Of a DNA stretch of 64,000 bases, positions 8,799 to 17,374 are shown one piece after another. Position numbers and translations under genes: made by a program. How positions within the stretch are numbered: position 1 is the stretch's first letter; each line of letters starts with the position of its first letter. A model generated the notes under the pieces. The model made no database searches, was not told where the DNA came from, and saw only the letters and a program-made list of their open reading frames with translations. Source of the stretch: Mycolicibacterium insubricum (GTDB lineage: Bacteria; Actinomycetota; Actinomycetes; Mycobacteriales; Mycobacteriaceae); contig NZ_AP022618.1 in NCBI RefSeq assembly GCF_010731615.1, positions 1,488,001 through 1,552,000 on the forward strand, in the 5' to 3' direction.

Positions 8799-10247
8799 GT
8801 GTCTCATCCCGAACACCACGAACATCACGTCGACCTCTCCGTCGAGGAACATCTGGAGAGCGACGAGTATCTGCGAAAACGCCAGCTGCGCAAGGGTAGT
8901 GCTGGCTGGCTGCTACTCGCCGGCCTCGGCGTCAGCTACGTCATCTCCGGCGATTTCTCCGGCTGGAACTACGGACTGGCCCAGGGTGGCTTCGGTGGTC
9001 TTCTGATCGCCGTTGTCGTCATCGCCGCCATGTACTTCTGCATGGTCCTCGGGCTGGCCGAGATGTCCTCGGCGCTGCCCGCGGCCGGCGGCGGCTACAC
9101 CTTCGCCCGCCGCGCGCTTGGCCCCTGGGGCGGATTCGCCACCGGCACCGCGATCCTGATCGAGTACTCGATCGCGCCGGCGGCGATCGCCACCTTCATC
9201 GGCGGGTACGTCGAATCCCTGGGCCTGTTCGGCATTCACAAGGGCTGGTGGGTGTACCTGGCGGCGTTCGTCATCTTCATCGGCATCCACCTCGCCGGTG
9301 TGGGGGAGGCGCTGCGGCTGATGTTCGTCATCACCGCCATCGCGCTGCTGGGCCTGGTCATCTTCGCGGTCAACGCCGTCGGCAAGTTCGACGGCCACCG
9401 GCTGACCGACATCGTCCCGGACGCCGCGGCCGCCGGAGCCTCGCACTTCCTGCCGCACGGCTACCTCGGCATCTGGGCCGCCATCCCGTTCGCCATCTGG
9501 TTCTTCCTCGCCGTCGAGGGCGTCCCGCTGGCCGCCGAGGAGACCGCCAATCCGGAGCGCAACGTGCCGCGCGGCATCATCGCCGCGATGACGGTGCTGA
9601 TCATCACCTGCGTGACCGTCCTGTTCCTGACCGCCGGTTCCGGTGGCGCGGAAGCGATGTCGCACGTCGACGATCCGCTGGTGCAGGCGCTCGGCGGCGA
9701 GGGCACGGCGGCCAAGCTGGTCAACTACATCGGCCTGGCCGGACTGATCGCCAGTTTCTTCTCCATCATCTACGCCTACTCCCGGCAGACCTTCGCGCTC
9801 TCGCGCGCCGGGTACCTGCCGACCACCTTGTCGATCACCAACAAGCGCAAGGCGCCGACGCTGGCGCTGATCGTGCCGGGCATCGTCGGGTTCCTGCTGT
9901 CGCTGACCGGCCACGGGGATCTCATCCTCAACATGGCGGTGTTCGGCGCGGCGTTGAGCTACGTGCTGATGATGGTCAGCCACATCGTGCTTCGGGTCCG
10001 GGAGCCGGGCATGAATCGCCCGTACCGGACCCCGGGCGGCATCGTCACCACCGGCTTCGCCCTCGTCGTCGCGATCATCGCGCTGATCGCCACCTTCCTG
10101 GTCAATCCGATCGCCGCGGGTCTGTGCCTGCTGGTGTTCGCCGCGTTCATGGCCTACTTCGCGCTCTACAGCCGGCACCGACTGGTGGCCAACTCGCCGG
10201 ACGAGGAGTTCGCGATGCTCGCGGAGGCGGAAGCCGACCTGACATGA
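8799..10247 (+). CDS. eat: ethanolamine permease (APC family)
   Basis: This 482-residue amino acid/polyamine/organocation transporter has about twelve membrane segments and probably imports ethanolamine with protons. The segment SYVISGDFSGWNYGLAQGG is characteristic of the Eat family. A GTG start at 8799 is preceded by AGGAG (8788-8792). The N-terminus is odd: MSHPEHHEHHVD holds five histidines in twelve residues before the first helix, which could bind metal or be neutral. Its stop overlaps the eutB ATG (ATGA), so transporter and enzyme are translationally coupled, supporting the substrate call. Confidence 0.88.
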   Translation: MSHPEHHEHHVDLSVEEHLESDEYLRKRQLRKGSAGWLLLAGLGVSYVISGDFSGWNYGLAQGGFGGLLIAVVVIAAMYFCMVLGLAEMSSALPAAGGGYTFARRALGPWGGFATGTAILIEYSIAPAAIATFIGGYVESLGLFGIHKGWWVYLAAFVIFIGIHLAGVGEALRLMFVITAIALLGLVIFAVNAVGKFDGHRLTDIVPDAAAAGASHFLPHGYLGIWAAIPFAIWFFLAVEGVPLAAEETANPERNVPRGIIAAMTVLIITCVTVLFLTAGSGGAEAMSHVDDPLVQALGGEGTAAKLVNYIGLAGLIASFFSIIYAYSRQTFALSRAGYLPTTLSITNKRKAPTLALIVPGIVGFLLSLTGHGDLILNMAVFGAALSYVLMMVSHIVLRVREPGMNRPYRTPGGIVTTGFALVVAIIALIATFLVNPIAAGLCLLVFAAFMAYFALYSRHRLVANSPDEEFAMLAEAEADLT

Positions 10248-11662
10248 AGCGGCACCAGCAGGTCGGCGGCGTCAACTACGAATTCGACGGCCTCGTCGAG
10301 CTGATGGCCAAGGCCACCCCGCTGCGCTCCGGCGATCAGCTGGCCGGCTGCGCGGCCGAACACGACGCCGAGCGCGCCGCGGCGGCCTGGCTGCTCGCCG
10401 ACCTGCCGCTGGACACCTTCCTGGAAGAACTGCTGGTCCCGTACGAGACCGACGAGGTCACCCGGCTGATCATCGATACCCATGACCGCCAGGCGTTCTC
10501 GGCGATTTCCCATCTGACCGTCGGCGGTTTCCGGGACTGGCTGTTGGAGACCATCGCTGGGGACGACGGCGCCGCCCGGATCGCCGCCGTCGTTGCTGGG
10601 CTGACCCCGGAGATGGTGGCCGCCACCGCCAAGATCATGCGCAACCAGGACCTGATCGCGGTGGCCGCCGCGCTGCGGGTGACCGCCGGGTTCCGCACCA
10701 CCATCGGCCTGCCCGGCACCATGGCCACCCGGCTGCAGCCCAACCACCCCACCGACGACCCGCGGGGCATCGCCGCGGCCGTCCTCGACGGCCTGCTGCT
10801 GGGCTGCGGCGACGCCGTCATCGGCATCAACCCGGCCACCGACTCGCCCCAGGCCACCGCCGACCTGCTGGCGCTGCTCGACGACATCCGGCAGCGGTTC
10901 GGCATCCCGGCGCAGTCCTGCGTGCTGTCGCACATCACCACCACCATCGGCCTGATCGAGGCGGGGGCGCCGGTGGACCTGCCGTTCCAGTCCATCGCCG
11001 GCACCGAGGCCGCCAACCGGGCGTTCGGCGTGGACATCGCGCTGCTGCGGGAGGGCCGCGACGCCGCCCGCTCGCTGCACCGCGGCACCGTCGGTGACAA
11101 CGTCATGTACCTGGAGACCGGGCAGGGCTCGGCGCTCAGCTCGGGCACTCACCTGGGCACCGGCGGCAAACCGGTGGACCAGCAGACGCTGGAGACCCGC
11201 GCCTACGCGGTGGCCCGGGACCTGCAACCGCTGCTGGTCAACACGGTCGTCGGATTCATCGGGCCGGAATACCTCTACGACGGCCGGCAGATCATCCGCG
11301 CCGGGCTGGAGGACCACTTCTGCGGCAAGCTGCTGGGGCTGCCGATGGGCGTCGACGTCTGCTACACCAACCACGCCGAGGCCGACCAGAACGACATGGA
11401 CGTACTGCTGAACCTGCTGGCCGCGGCCGGCGTCGCGTTCGTCATCACCGTCCCCGGCGCCGACGACGTCATGCTCGGCTACCAGAGCCTGTCGTTTCAC
11501 GACGCCCTGGTCACCCGGCGCACCTTCGGGCTGCACCCGGCCCCGGAATTCGAGGCCTGGCTGCAGCGGATCGGGATGGTCGACGACGCCGGCCGGCTCA
11601 CCCCGTTCGACGTGCACCACTCACCGCTGCGCGCCATCGCGGGAGGTCGCCGTGCCCAATGA
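10244..11662 (+). CDS. eutB: ethanolamine ammonia-lyase large subunit
   Basis: This is the catalytic (beta/alpha)8-barrel subunit of adenosylcobalamin-dependent ethanolamine ammonia-lyase, which converts ethanolamine to acetaldehyde and ammonia. The 472 residues include the conserved runs GCGDAVIGINPATDS and FCGKLLGLPMGVDVCYTNHAEADQND. The length is slightly above the enterobacterial protein (about 453). I place the start at the ATG at 10244, overlapping the eat stop. A longer open frame extends nearly 1 kb upstream, but that part lies antiphase inside eat and is not coding. No EutA reactivase or microcompartment shell gene is present, so this is the short, soluble version of the pathway. It needs cobalamin made or imported elsewhere. 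Confidence 0.93.
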   Translation: MKRHQQVGGVNYEFDGLVELMAKATPLRSGDQLAGCAAEHDAERAAAAWLLADLPLDTFLEELLVPYETDEVTRLIIDTHDRQAFSAISHLTVGGFRDWLLETIAGDDGAARIAAVVAGLTPEMVAATAKIMRNQDLIAVAAALRVTAGFRTTIGLPGTMATRLQPNHPTDDPRGIAAAVLDGLLLGCGDAVIGINPATDSPQATADLLALLDDIRQRFGIPAQSCVLSHITTTIGLIEAGAPVDLPFQSIAGTEAANRAFGVDIALLREGRDAARSLHRGTVGDNVMYLETGQGSALSSGTHLGTGGKPVDQQTLETRAYAVARDLQPLLVNTVVGFIGPEYLYDGRQIIRAGLEDHFCGKLLGLPMGVDVCYTNHAEADQNDMDVLLNLLAAAGVAFVITVPGADDVMLGYQSLSFHDALVTRRTFGLHPAPEFEAWLQRIGMVDDAGRLTPFDVHHSPLRAIAGGRRAQ

Positions 11663-11681
11663 TCCGGTGCCCAATGATCCT
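11652..11681 (+). repeat. 15-base tandem duplication at the start of eutC
   Basis: GTGCCCAATGATCCG is followed at once by GTGCCCAATGATCCT (14 of 15 identical). This duplicates the start codon and four following codons. Either GTG could begin translation, but only the first has a well-spaced ribosome site. Confidence 0.85.
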
Positions 11682-12437
11682 GCGGTCCAGGACTTCTGGA
11701 GCGAACTGCGCACCACCACCCAGGCCCGGATCGGGCTGGGCCGGGCCGGCAACTCGCTGCCGACCCGCAACGTCCTGGAACTGTCGGCCGCGCACGCCGC
11801 CGCCCGCGACGCCGTGCACGAGCCGCTGGATGTCGAGACCCTCGCGGCGGCGGTGACCCGGATCGGCATCGGCGAACCCGCCGTCGTATCCAGTAGGGCG
11901 AGCACCCGAGGGGAGTACCTGCGCCGCCCCGATTTCGGCCGGTTGCCCGCCGAGCAGACGGTGCTGCCCGAGACCCCCGCCGACATCGGTTTCGTGCTGG
12001 CCGACGGCCTGTCCCCGCTGGCGTTGGCCAAACACGGTGCGCCGCTGCTGGCCGAACTCGTCGCCCGGCTGGCTCCGCACTACACGCTGGCCCCGCCGGT
12101 CATCGCCACCCAGGCGCGCGTCGCCCTCGGCGACCACATCGGTGCCCGCGCAGGCTTCACCACCTTGCTGGTGATCATCGGCGAGCGCCCCGGCCTGTCG
12201 GTCGCCGACAGCCTCGGCATCTACCTGACGCACCGGCCCCGAGTGGGACTGTCCGACGCCGACCGCAACTGCATCTCCAACATCCACCCGCCCGACGGCC
12301 TCGGCTACGGCGACGCCGCCCGCATCGTCGCCGGCCTGGTGTCCGGCGCCCGGGAACTCGGTCGTTCCGGCGTCGACCTCAAGGACACGTCGCGGTCCGC
12401 GGAACTCGGCGGCACCGGTCGCGGCGAACTGATCTGA
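11652..12437 (+). CDS. eutC: ethanolamine ammonia-lyase small subunit
   Basis: This is the cobalamin-binding partner of EutB, 261 residues. Diagnostic motifs are RIGLGRAGNSLPT, VADGLSPLA, GERPGLSVADSLG and RNCISNIHPPDGL. The GTG at 11652 overlaps the eutB stop and has GGGAGG at 11641-11646. The first two five-codon units are near-identical copies (see the repeat at 11652-11681), giving the protein start MPNDPVPNDPAVQ; a second in-frame GTG at 11667 could also initiate. Otherwise it is an ordinary member of the family. Confidence 0.93.
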   Translation: MPNDPVPNDPAVQDFWSELRTTTQARIGLGRAGNSLPTRNVLELSAAHAAARDAVHEPLDVETLAAAVTRIGIGEPAVVSSRASTRGEYLRRPDFGRLPAEQTVLPETPADIGFVLADGLSPLALAKHGAPLLAELVARLAPHYTLAPPVIATQARVALGDHIGARAGFTTLLVIIGERPGLSVADSLGIYLTHRPRVGLSDADRNCISNIHPPDGLGYGDAARIVAGLVSGARELGRSGVDLKDTSRSAELGGTGRGELI

Positions 12438-12455
12438 GCCACCCAGAGGAGAATC

Positions 12456-13721
12456 GTGACCCGCACCCGTCGTCTCATCGACGCCGCGACGCTGGCCGCC
12501 ACGCTGGCCGCCCTGCCGGTGATCTCCGGCTGCGCCGGTCGGACCGGGCCCACCGAGCGGGCCGAGTGCCGCACCCTCGCCGAGGATCGAGCCTGGTACG
12601 GCGACAACCGGGACCGCATCGATGCGATGCTGGCCGACCTCGGCACCTGCGGTGCGGACGGGTCGGTACGAACGGGCGCCCCGCTGGCGCTGTTCGACTG
12701 GGACAACACGCTGGTCAAGAACGACATCGGCGACGCCACGTTCTTCTGGCTGGTCCGCAACGGGAAGATACGGGCGCCCGCGGACGGCAATTGGTCCTCC
12801 ACCAGTGAATACCTGACCCCGGCGGCCGCCGCCGCTCTGGCTGCCGCCTGCGCGGGCGCCGAACCCGGTCAGCCGATGCCGACCGACACCGACACCGGCT
12901 GCGCCGACGAACTCGTATCGGTCTACACCGATAGCGCGACCACGACCGGCCGACCGGCCTTCGCCGGGTTCAACGCCCGCCGCATCGAACCCGCCTACGC
13001 CTGGGCGGCGCAGCTACAGGCCGGGTGGCGGGAATCGGACCTGACCGGATTCGCCGAAGCCGCGCGCGCGGAGAATCTTGCCGCGCCTGAGGGGGCCGAA
13101 CAGCAGGTCGGCACCGGCCGACATACCGGTTGGGTTCGCTACTACCCGCAGATGCGTGACCTGGTGGAAAGCCTGCGCGCCAACGGATTCGATGTGCGGG
13201 TCATCTCGGCGTCGGCCGAACCGGTGGCGCGGGTGTGGGCCGCCGAACTCGGCATCCCGGCCGATCACGTGATGGGCGTCCGCGTCGGCCTCGACGGCGA
13301 CACACTCACCTCGCGGCTGGTGCCCTGCGGAGGTGAGACGGCCATCCCGTATATCGAGGGCAAGCGCTGCCGGGTCAACGAAGAGGTATTCGGGGTGACC
13401 GGTACCGACGCGTTCGACCAGCTGCCCGAATCCCAGCGGGCCGCATTCGCCGCGGGCGACTCCGACACCGATGTCACGTTCCTCTCCGACGCCACCGCGC
13501 TGCGGCTGGTGCTCAACAGGAACAAGACCGAGGTGATGTGCGTGGCCTACGACAACGCGGACGGGCGCTGGTTGGTCAACCCGATGTTCATCGATCCCAA
13601 GAGGCAGAGCGCCGGGTACGCCTGCGCCTCCAAGGGCCACATCGAGCCCGGCGGCGGCACCGGTCCGCTGCACCGCCCGGATGGGAGCGTCGTCCCAGAC
13701 CAGCAGGATCGGGTGTACTGA
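12456..13721 (+). CDS. lipoprotein HAD-family phosphatase
   Basis: This 421-residue haloacid-dehalogenase-type phosphatase is predicted to be anchored outside the membrane. Residues 1-26 form a lipoprotein signal with the lipobox ISGC (C26). The nucleophile motif is FDWDNTL (D81, D83), motif II lies in RVISASAEP, and the metal-binding motif is GDSDTD (D335, D337, D339). The fold order and the large insert resemble bacterial phosphorylcholine phosphatases such as P. aeruginosa PchP, which I recall as also exported HAD enzymes. It sits 18 bases after eutC with GAGGAGAA before its GTG, so it is probably part of the ethanolamine operon. That suggests it frees ethanolamine (or choline) from a phospho-ester outside the cell. 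The substrate is inference. Confidence 0.7.
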   Translation: MTRTRRLIDAATLAATLAALPVISGCAGRTGPTERAECRTLAEDRAWYGDNRDRIDAMLADLGTCGADGSVRTGAPLALFDWDNTLVKNDIGDATFFWLVRNGKIRAPADGNWSSTSEYLTPAAAAALAAACAGAEPGQPMPTDTDTGCADELVSVYTDSATTTGRPAFAGFNARRIEPAYAWAAQLQAGWRESDLTGFAEAARAENLAAPEGAEQQVGTGRHTGWVRYYPQMRDLVESLRANGFDVRVISASAEPVARVWAAELGIPADHVMGVRVGLDGDTLTSRLVPCGGETAIPYIEGKRCRVNEEVFGVTGTDAFDQLPESQRAAFAAGDSDTDVTFLSDATALRLVLNRNKTEVMCVAYDNADGRWLVNPMFIDPKRQSAGYACASKGHIEPGGGTGPLHRPDGSVVPDQQDRVY

Positions 13722-13742
13722 GGAGCGCCGTGTCGCCGCACC

Positions 13743-13748
13743 TAAACT
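13743..13748 (+). promoter_or_regulatory. -10 hexamer for mtnN
   Basis: TAAACT (TANNNT) ends seven bases before the GTG at 13756. It suggests a leaderless transcript for the nucleosidase, separate from the operon ahead. Confidence 0.5.
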
Positions 13749-13755
13749 CGGCACG

Positions 13756-14487
13756 GTGACCATCGGCCTGATCTGCGCCATCGACTCCGAGCTGGCGGCG
13801 CTGAGCGCGGCGCTGGAGGCCGAGCGGCACACCGACATCGCACACACCCGGTTCGCCGAGGGAACCCTCGACGGGCACCCGGTGGTGCTGGTGGGTGCCG
13901 GCATGGGCAAGGTCAACGCCGCCGTGGTGACCACCCTGCTGATCGAACGGTTCGGCGCGCGCGCCGTGGTGTTCTCCGGGGTGGCCGGCGGCCTGCGCCC
14001 GGATCTGGCGGTCGGCGACGTCGTCATCGCCGACCGGGTCATCCAGTGCGACGCCGGGCGCATCGAGGACGGCCGGTTGCGGGTGTACCAGCCCGGGCAC
14101 GTCGAGTTCTTCAACCCCACCGACCGGCTCGGCTACGACGTCGACCCGGCGCTGCTGGCCCGGGTGCGCGAGGCGCTGGCCGGCCTGGAATCCGGCGCCC
14201 GCGTCGTCTACGACACCGTGCTGACCGGGGACCAGTACCTGCACTGCGAGGACACCCGCACCCGGCTGCACGCCGAGTTCGCCGGAGCGGCCATCGAGAT
14301 GGAGGGCGGCGCGCTGGCCCAAGTCTGTGAGAGCTTCGGGGTGCCCTGGCTGGTGGTCCGCGCCCTGTCCGACCTGGCCGGACGCGATTCCATCCGGGAT
14401 TTCACCGCGTTCGGTGCCGCTGTCGCCGAAACCTCGGCGGCCATCCTGCGCCGGCTGCTTCCGGTCGTTTTCGCCGACGGAGTTTGA
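13756..14487 (+). CDS. mtnN: 5'-methylthioadenosine/S-adenosylhomocysteine nucleosidase
   Basis: This 243-residue phosphorylase-superfamily enzyme hydrolyses the N-glycosidic bond of methylthioadenosine, S-adenosylhomocysteine or 5'-deoxyadenosine. The N-terminus IGLICAIDSELAAL, the VVFSGVAGGL turn and the substrate-binding EMEGGALAQVCE run are all present, as is the catalytic aspartate in ALSDLAG. I chose the GTG at 13756 because a TANNNT hexamer lies just upstream and homology starts there; longer in-frame starts would extend into the 3' end of the phosphatase gene. It stands between the ethanolamine genes and rplM. A link to the cobalamin enzyme is possible because that enzyme sheds 5'-deoxyadenosine when it inactivates, but this is speculation. 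Confidence 0.82.
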   Translation: MTIGLICAIDSELAALSAALEAERHTDIAHTRFAEGTLDGHPVVLVGAGMGKVNAAVVTTLLIERFGARAVVFSGVAGGLRPDLAVGDVVIADRVIQCDAGRIEDGRLRVYQPGHVEFFNPTDRLGYDVDPALLARVREALAGLESGARVVYDTVLTGDQYLHCEDTRTRLHAEFAGAAIEMEGGALAQVCESFGVPWLVVRALSDLAGRDSIRDFTAFGAAVAETSAAILRRLLPVVFADGV

Positions 14488-14526
14488 TCCTCTAGATCGC
14501 GGGTAACCCCCGGCCGGCTAGCCGTT

Positions 14527-14556
14527 TTGACCGGCGCCGATGCCCGCCGGTAAGCT
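14527..14556 (+). promoter_or_regulatory. rplM-rpsI promoter
   Basis: TTGACC (14527-14532), an 18-base spacer and TAAGCT (14551-14556) form a good housekeeping-sigma promoter. The start site would be near 14563, leaving a leader of about 110 bases before rplM. I could not assign a known ribosomal leader RNA to it. Confidence 0.65.
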
Positions 14557-14672
14557 CCTCCGTTGGCGTGCGTGCCCCTTCACCGGGCAGCTGGAGCCCG
14601 GGTCAATGTCGGTCGCCGGGACCTCCACATCGCGCGTCGACCGACATCCGTATAACCGAGAGGATAGGCACT

Positions 14673-15116
14673 GTGCCTACGTACACGCCGAAGGCGGGTG
14701 ACACCACGCGCTCGTGGTACGTCATCGACGCCACCGACGTGGTGCTCGGCCGCCTCGCCGTCACCGCAGCCGACCTGCTGCGCGGCAAGGGCAAGCCGAC
14801 ATTCACGCCGAATTCCGATGAGGGTGACTTCGTCATCATCATCAACGCCGAGAAGATTGCCCTGTCCGGCAACAAGCTCACCAACAAGTTCGCCTACAGC
14901 CACTCCGGTTATCCGGGCGGTCTGCGCAAGCGCACCATCGGCGAACTGCTGGAGAAGCACCCGACCCGGGTCGTGGAGAACGCGATCGTCGGCATGCTGC
15001 CGCACAACAAGCTGTCGCGGCAGGTCCAGAAGAAGCTGAAGGTGTACGCGGGCCCGAATCACCCGCACGCGGCCCAGCAGCCCCAGGTCTACGAGATCAA
15101 GCAGGTGAGCCAGTGA
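14673..15116 (+). CDS. rplM: 50S ribosomal protein L13
   Basis: Large-subunit ribosomal protein uL13, 147 residues, the same length as in M. tuberculosis. The start [20 protein letters not shown] and the motif [16 protein letters not shown] are diagnostic. The GTG at 14673 gives the family's usual N-terminus; an upstream in-frame extension overlaps the leader and is not expected. The rpsI start overlaps the stop by four bases, the classic L13-S9 operon. Confidence 0.97.
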   Translation: MPTYTPKAGDTTRSWYVIDATDVVLGRLAVTAADLLRGKGKPTFTPNSDEGDFVIIINAEKIALSGNKLTNKFAYSHSGYPGGLRKRTIGELLEKHPTRVVENAIVGMLPHNKLSRQVQKKLKVYAGPNHPHAAQQPQVYEIKQVSQ

Positions 15117-15601
15117 GCGACGTCGAAACCACCGAGGTCTTCGTGACCGAGACCCCCGAGACCGTCGAGGTCGACGTGGTCGAGGCCGCCGCCCCGCGCG
15201 AGCCGGTCTACATCGACCGCCCGATCCAGACCGTCGGCCGCCGCAAGGAAGCCGTCGTCAGGGTCCGCCTGGTTCCCGGCAGCGGCAAGTTCGAACTGGA
15301 CGGCCGCACCCTGGAGAACTACTTCCCGAACAAGGTGCACCAGCAGCTGATCAAGGCCCCGCTGGTCACTGTGGACCGGGTCGACAGCTTCGACATCTAC
15401 GCCCACCTCGACGGTGGCGGCCCGTCCGGGCAGGCCGGCGCGCTGCGCCTGGCGATCGCCCGGGCACTGATCCTGGTGTCGCCCGAGGACCGTCCGGCGC
15501 TGAAGAAGGCCGGCTTCCTCACCCGTGACCCGCGCGCCACCGAGCGCAAGAAGTACGGCCTGAAGAAGGCCCGCAAGGCGCCGCAGTACAGCAAGCGCTG
15601 A
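15113..15601 (+). CDS. rpsI: 30S ribosomal protein S9
   Basis: Small-subunit ribosomal protein uS9, 162 residues. The C-terminal tail [12 protein letters not shown], which reaches the P-site tRNA, and the segment [12 protein letters not shown] identify it. An acidic N-terminal extension of about 40 residues precedes the conserved domain, as in other mycobacteria. It is co-translated with rplM (GTGA overlap). A strong hairpin follows the gene. Confidence 0.97.
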   Translation: MSDVETTEVFVTETPETVEVDVVEAAAPREPVYIDRPIQTVGRRKEAVVRVRLVPGSGKFELDGRTLENYFPNKVHQQLIKAPLVTVDRVDSFDIYAHLDGGGPSGQAGALRLAIARALILVSPEDRPALKKAGFLTRDPRATERKKYGLKKARKAPQYSKR

Positions 15602-15621
15602 TCTGTTCGCTTCACTCCGAC

Positions 15622-15655
15622 GGGCGGGTGTGCCGCAGTTGTGGCACGCCCGCCC
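15622..15655 (+). terminator. terminator hairpin after rpsI
   Basis: A 13-base-pair stem, GGGCGGGTGTGCC (15622-15634) with GGCACGCCCGCCC (15643-15655), contains one G-U pair and has an eight-base loop. There is no T-run, as is usual for this group. Confidence 0.7.
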
Positions 15656-15695
15656 TCGGCGTATCCACAGTCGGCGTTTCTACAGGAGGTGACCG

Positions 15696-17021
15696 GTGGC
15701 CCGATTGTTCGGTACCGACGGTGTGCGCGGGGTGGCCAACGGCGAGCTGACCGCCGAGCTGGCGCTCGGCCTGGCGGCCGCGGCCGCCGGTGAACTGGCG
15801 GGTGCGGCCCGACTCGCCGTCGTCGGCCGGGACCCCCGGATCAGCGGCGGGATGCTGGAGGCCGCCGTCGTCGCCGGCATCACCAGCGCCGGTATCGACG
15901 TGCTGCGGGTTGGGGTGTTGCCCACCCCGGCCGTCGCCCACCTCACCGGCGCCTACGGCGCCGACTTCGGCGTGATGATCTCCGCCTCGCATAATCCCAT
16001 GCCCGACAACGGGATCAAGTTCTTCGGCGCCGGCGGGCACAAGCTCGACGACGCCACCGAGGACCGCATCGAGGGCCGGCTGGCCGCCGGGCCGGCGCAG
16101 CGCCCGACCGGGGCCGGCATCGGCCGGGTCATCGACGCCGACGACGCCGTGGCCCGCTACCTGGAGCACGTCGGCCGGGCCGCCACCGCGGCGCTGGACG
16201 GGCTGACCGTCGTCGTCGACTGCGCGCACGGCGCGGCGTCGGTCACCGCCCCGCTGGCCTACGAGTCGGCCGGGGCGAAGGTCATCGCCATCAACGCCGC
16301 CCCCGACGGCCTCAACATCAACGACGGCTGCGGCTCTACCCACCTGGACCAGGTCGCGGCCGCCGTCGTCGAACACGGCGCCGACCTGGGCCTGGCGCAC
16401 GACGGTGACGCCGACCGCTGCCTCGCCGTGGACGCGGCCGGCAACGTCGTCGACGGCGACGCCATCATGGTCATCATGGCCATGGCCATGGCCGAGTCCG
16501 GCGAGCTGGCGTGCAACACCCTGGTCGCCACCGTGATGAGCAATCTGGGCCTGCACCTGGCCATGCGGGACGCCGGAATCACCGTGCGCACCACGGGCGT
16601 CGGCGACCGCTACGTGCTGGAGGAACTGCGCGCCGGGAACTTCTCGCTGGGCGGTGAACAGTCCGGGCACATCGTGCTGCCGGCGCTGGGCACCACCGGC
16701 GACGGGATCGCCACCGGCCTGCGGTTGATCTCCCGGATGGCCGAGACCGGCCGCTCGCTGGCGGAGCTGGCCGCCGCCATGCGGACCCTGCCGCAGGTGC
16801 TGATCAATGTGCCGGTGGCCGACAAGGACACCGTCGCCGCCACCGACGACGTGCAGGCCGCCGTCCGCGCTGCCGAGGACACCCTCGGTGACGAGGGGCG
16901 AATCCTGTTGCGGCCCTCGGGAACCGAGCAACTGGTCCGGGTGATGGTGGAGGCCGGCGACGCCGACACCGCCCGCACCCTCGCCGAGCGGGTTGCCGCG
17001 GTGGTGGGCGCCCAGAGCTGA
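15696..17021 (+). CDS. glmM: phosphoglucosamine mutase
   Basis: This enzyme converts glucosamine-6-phosphate to glucosamine-1-phosphate on the way to UDP-GlcNAc for peptidoglycan. The 441 residues belong to the alpha-D-phosphohexomutase family. The phosphorylated serine is about S98 in [11 protein letters not shown]. The metal loop is DGDADRC and the sugar-binding loop is GGEQSGHI. The GTG start at 15696 has AGGAGGT at 15684-15690. It corresponds to MrsA (Rv3441c) and lies close to glmS, the preceding step of the same pathway. Confidence 0.95.
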   Translation: MARLFGTDGVRGVANGELTAELALGLAAAAAGELAGAARLAVVGRDPRISGGMLEAAVVAGITSAGIDVLRVGVLPTPAVAHLTGAYGADFGVMISASHNPMPDNGIKFFGAGGHKLDDATEDRIEGRLAAGPAQRPTGAGIGRVIDADDAVARYLEHVGRAATAALDGLTVVVDCAHGAASVTAPLAYESAGAKVIAINAAPDGLNINDGCGSTHLDQVAAAVVEHGADLGLAHDGDADRCLAVDAAGNVVDGDAIMVIMAMAMAESGELACNTLVATVMSNLGLHLAMRDAGITVRTTGVGDRYVLEELRAGNFSLGGEQSGHIVLPALGTTGDGIATGLRLISRMAETGRSLAELAAAMRTLPQVLINVPVADKDTVAATDDVQAAVRAAEDTLGDEGRILLRPSGTEQLVRVMVEAGDADTARTLAERVAAVVGAQS

Positions 17022-17071
17022 GCCCGTCTCCGGCGGGAACCGATTCCGGGTGCGCGCCGTCTGAACAGGGT

Positions 17072-17371
17072 ATGGGCGAACCACAGAACACCCGGGTGGA
17101 CCTGGCCGCCGTCGCAGCGGTGGCCGACCGCTTCGATGCGCTGGCCGCGCGACTGGATGAGGCCGGCCGCGCGGCGCGGCCGAGATTCGACGGTGCAACG
17201 GCCGGCCGGGCACACGGCAACGCCGGCCGTGAACTGCAGCGGGCGGTGGAGGTGCTGATCACCGACGTGGCGGCCTGGGCCCGGGCCGACGCGGAGATTG
17301 CCGCCGCGCTGCGCAGCGGGGCCGCGCGCTACCGGGCCGGCGACACCGACGCCGCTGCCGGGATGGGCTGA
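17072..17371 (+). CDS. EspC-like small protein, candidate type VII substrate
   Basis: This 99-residue helical protein lies where M. tuberculosis has Rv3440c. It is rich in Ala and Arg, and two long helices are predicted around residues 10-33 and 52-86. Near the C-terminus it has Y87-R-A-G-D91, which fits the YxxxD/E type VII export signal. That size, hairpin shape and signal are the features of the EspC family (a recognised ESX-associated family). It is followed three bases later by a larger acidic-tailed protein, echoing EspC/EspA-type pairs. Which ESX system would export it is unknown; ESX-4 is about 12 kb upstream. Confidence 0.6.
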   Translation: MGEPQNTRVDLAAVAAVADRFDALAARLDEAGRAARPRFDGATAGRAHGNAGRELQRAVEVLITDVAAWARADAEIAAALRSGAARYRAGDTDAAAGMG

Positions 17372-17374
17372 GCT

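Noticed and set aside
9248..10243. Extension of eutB by about 330 codons upstream
   Set aside because: This part lies antiphase within the ethanolamine permease gene and is Arg/His-rich noise. The family start is at the ATGA overlap at 10244.
14563..14672. Possible ribosomal-protein autoregulatory leader or riboswitch before rplM
   Set aside because: The leader has GC-rich pairing potential, but I cannot match it to a known L13 leader or riboswitch by eye, so I do not call it.
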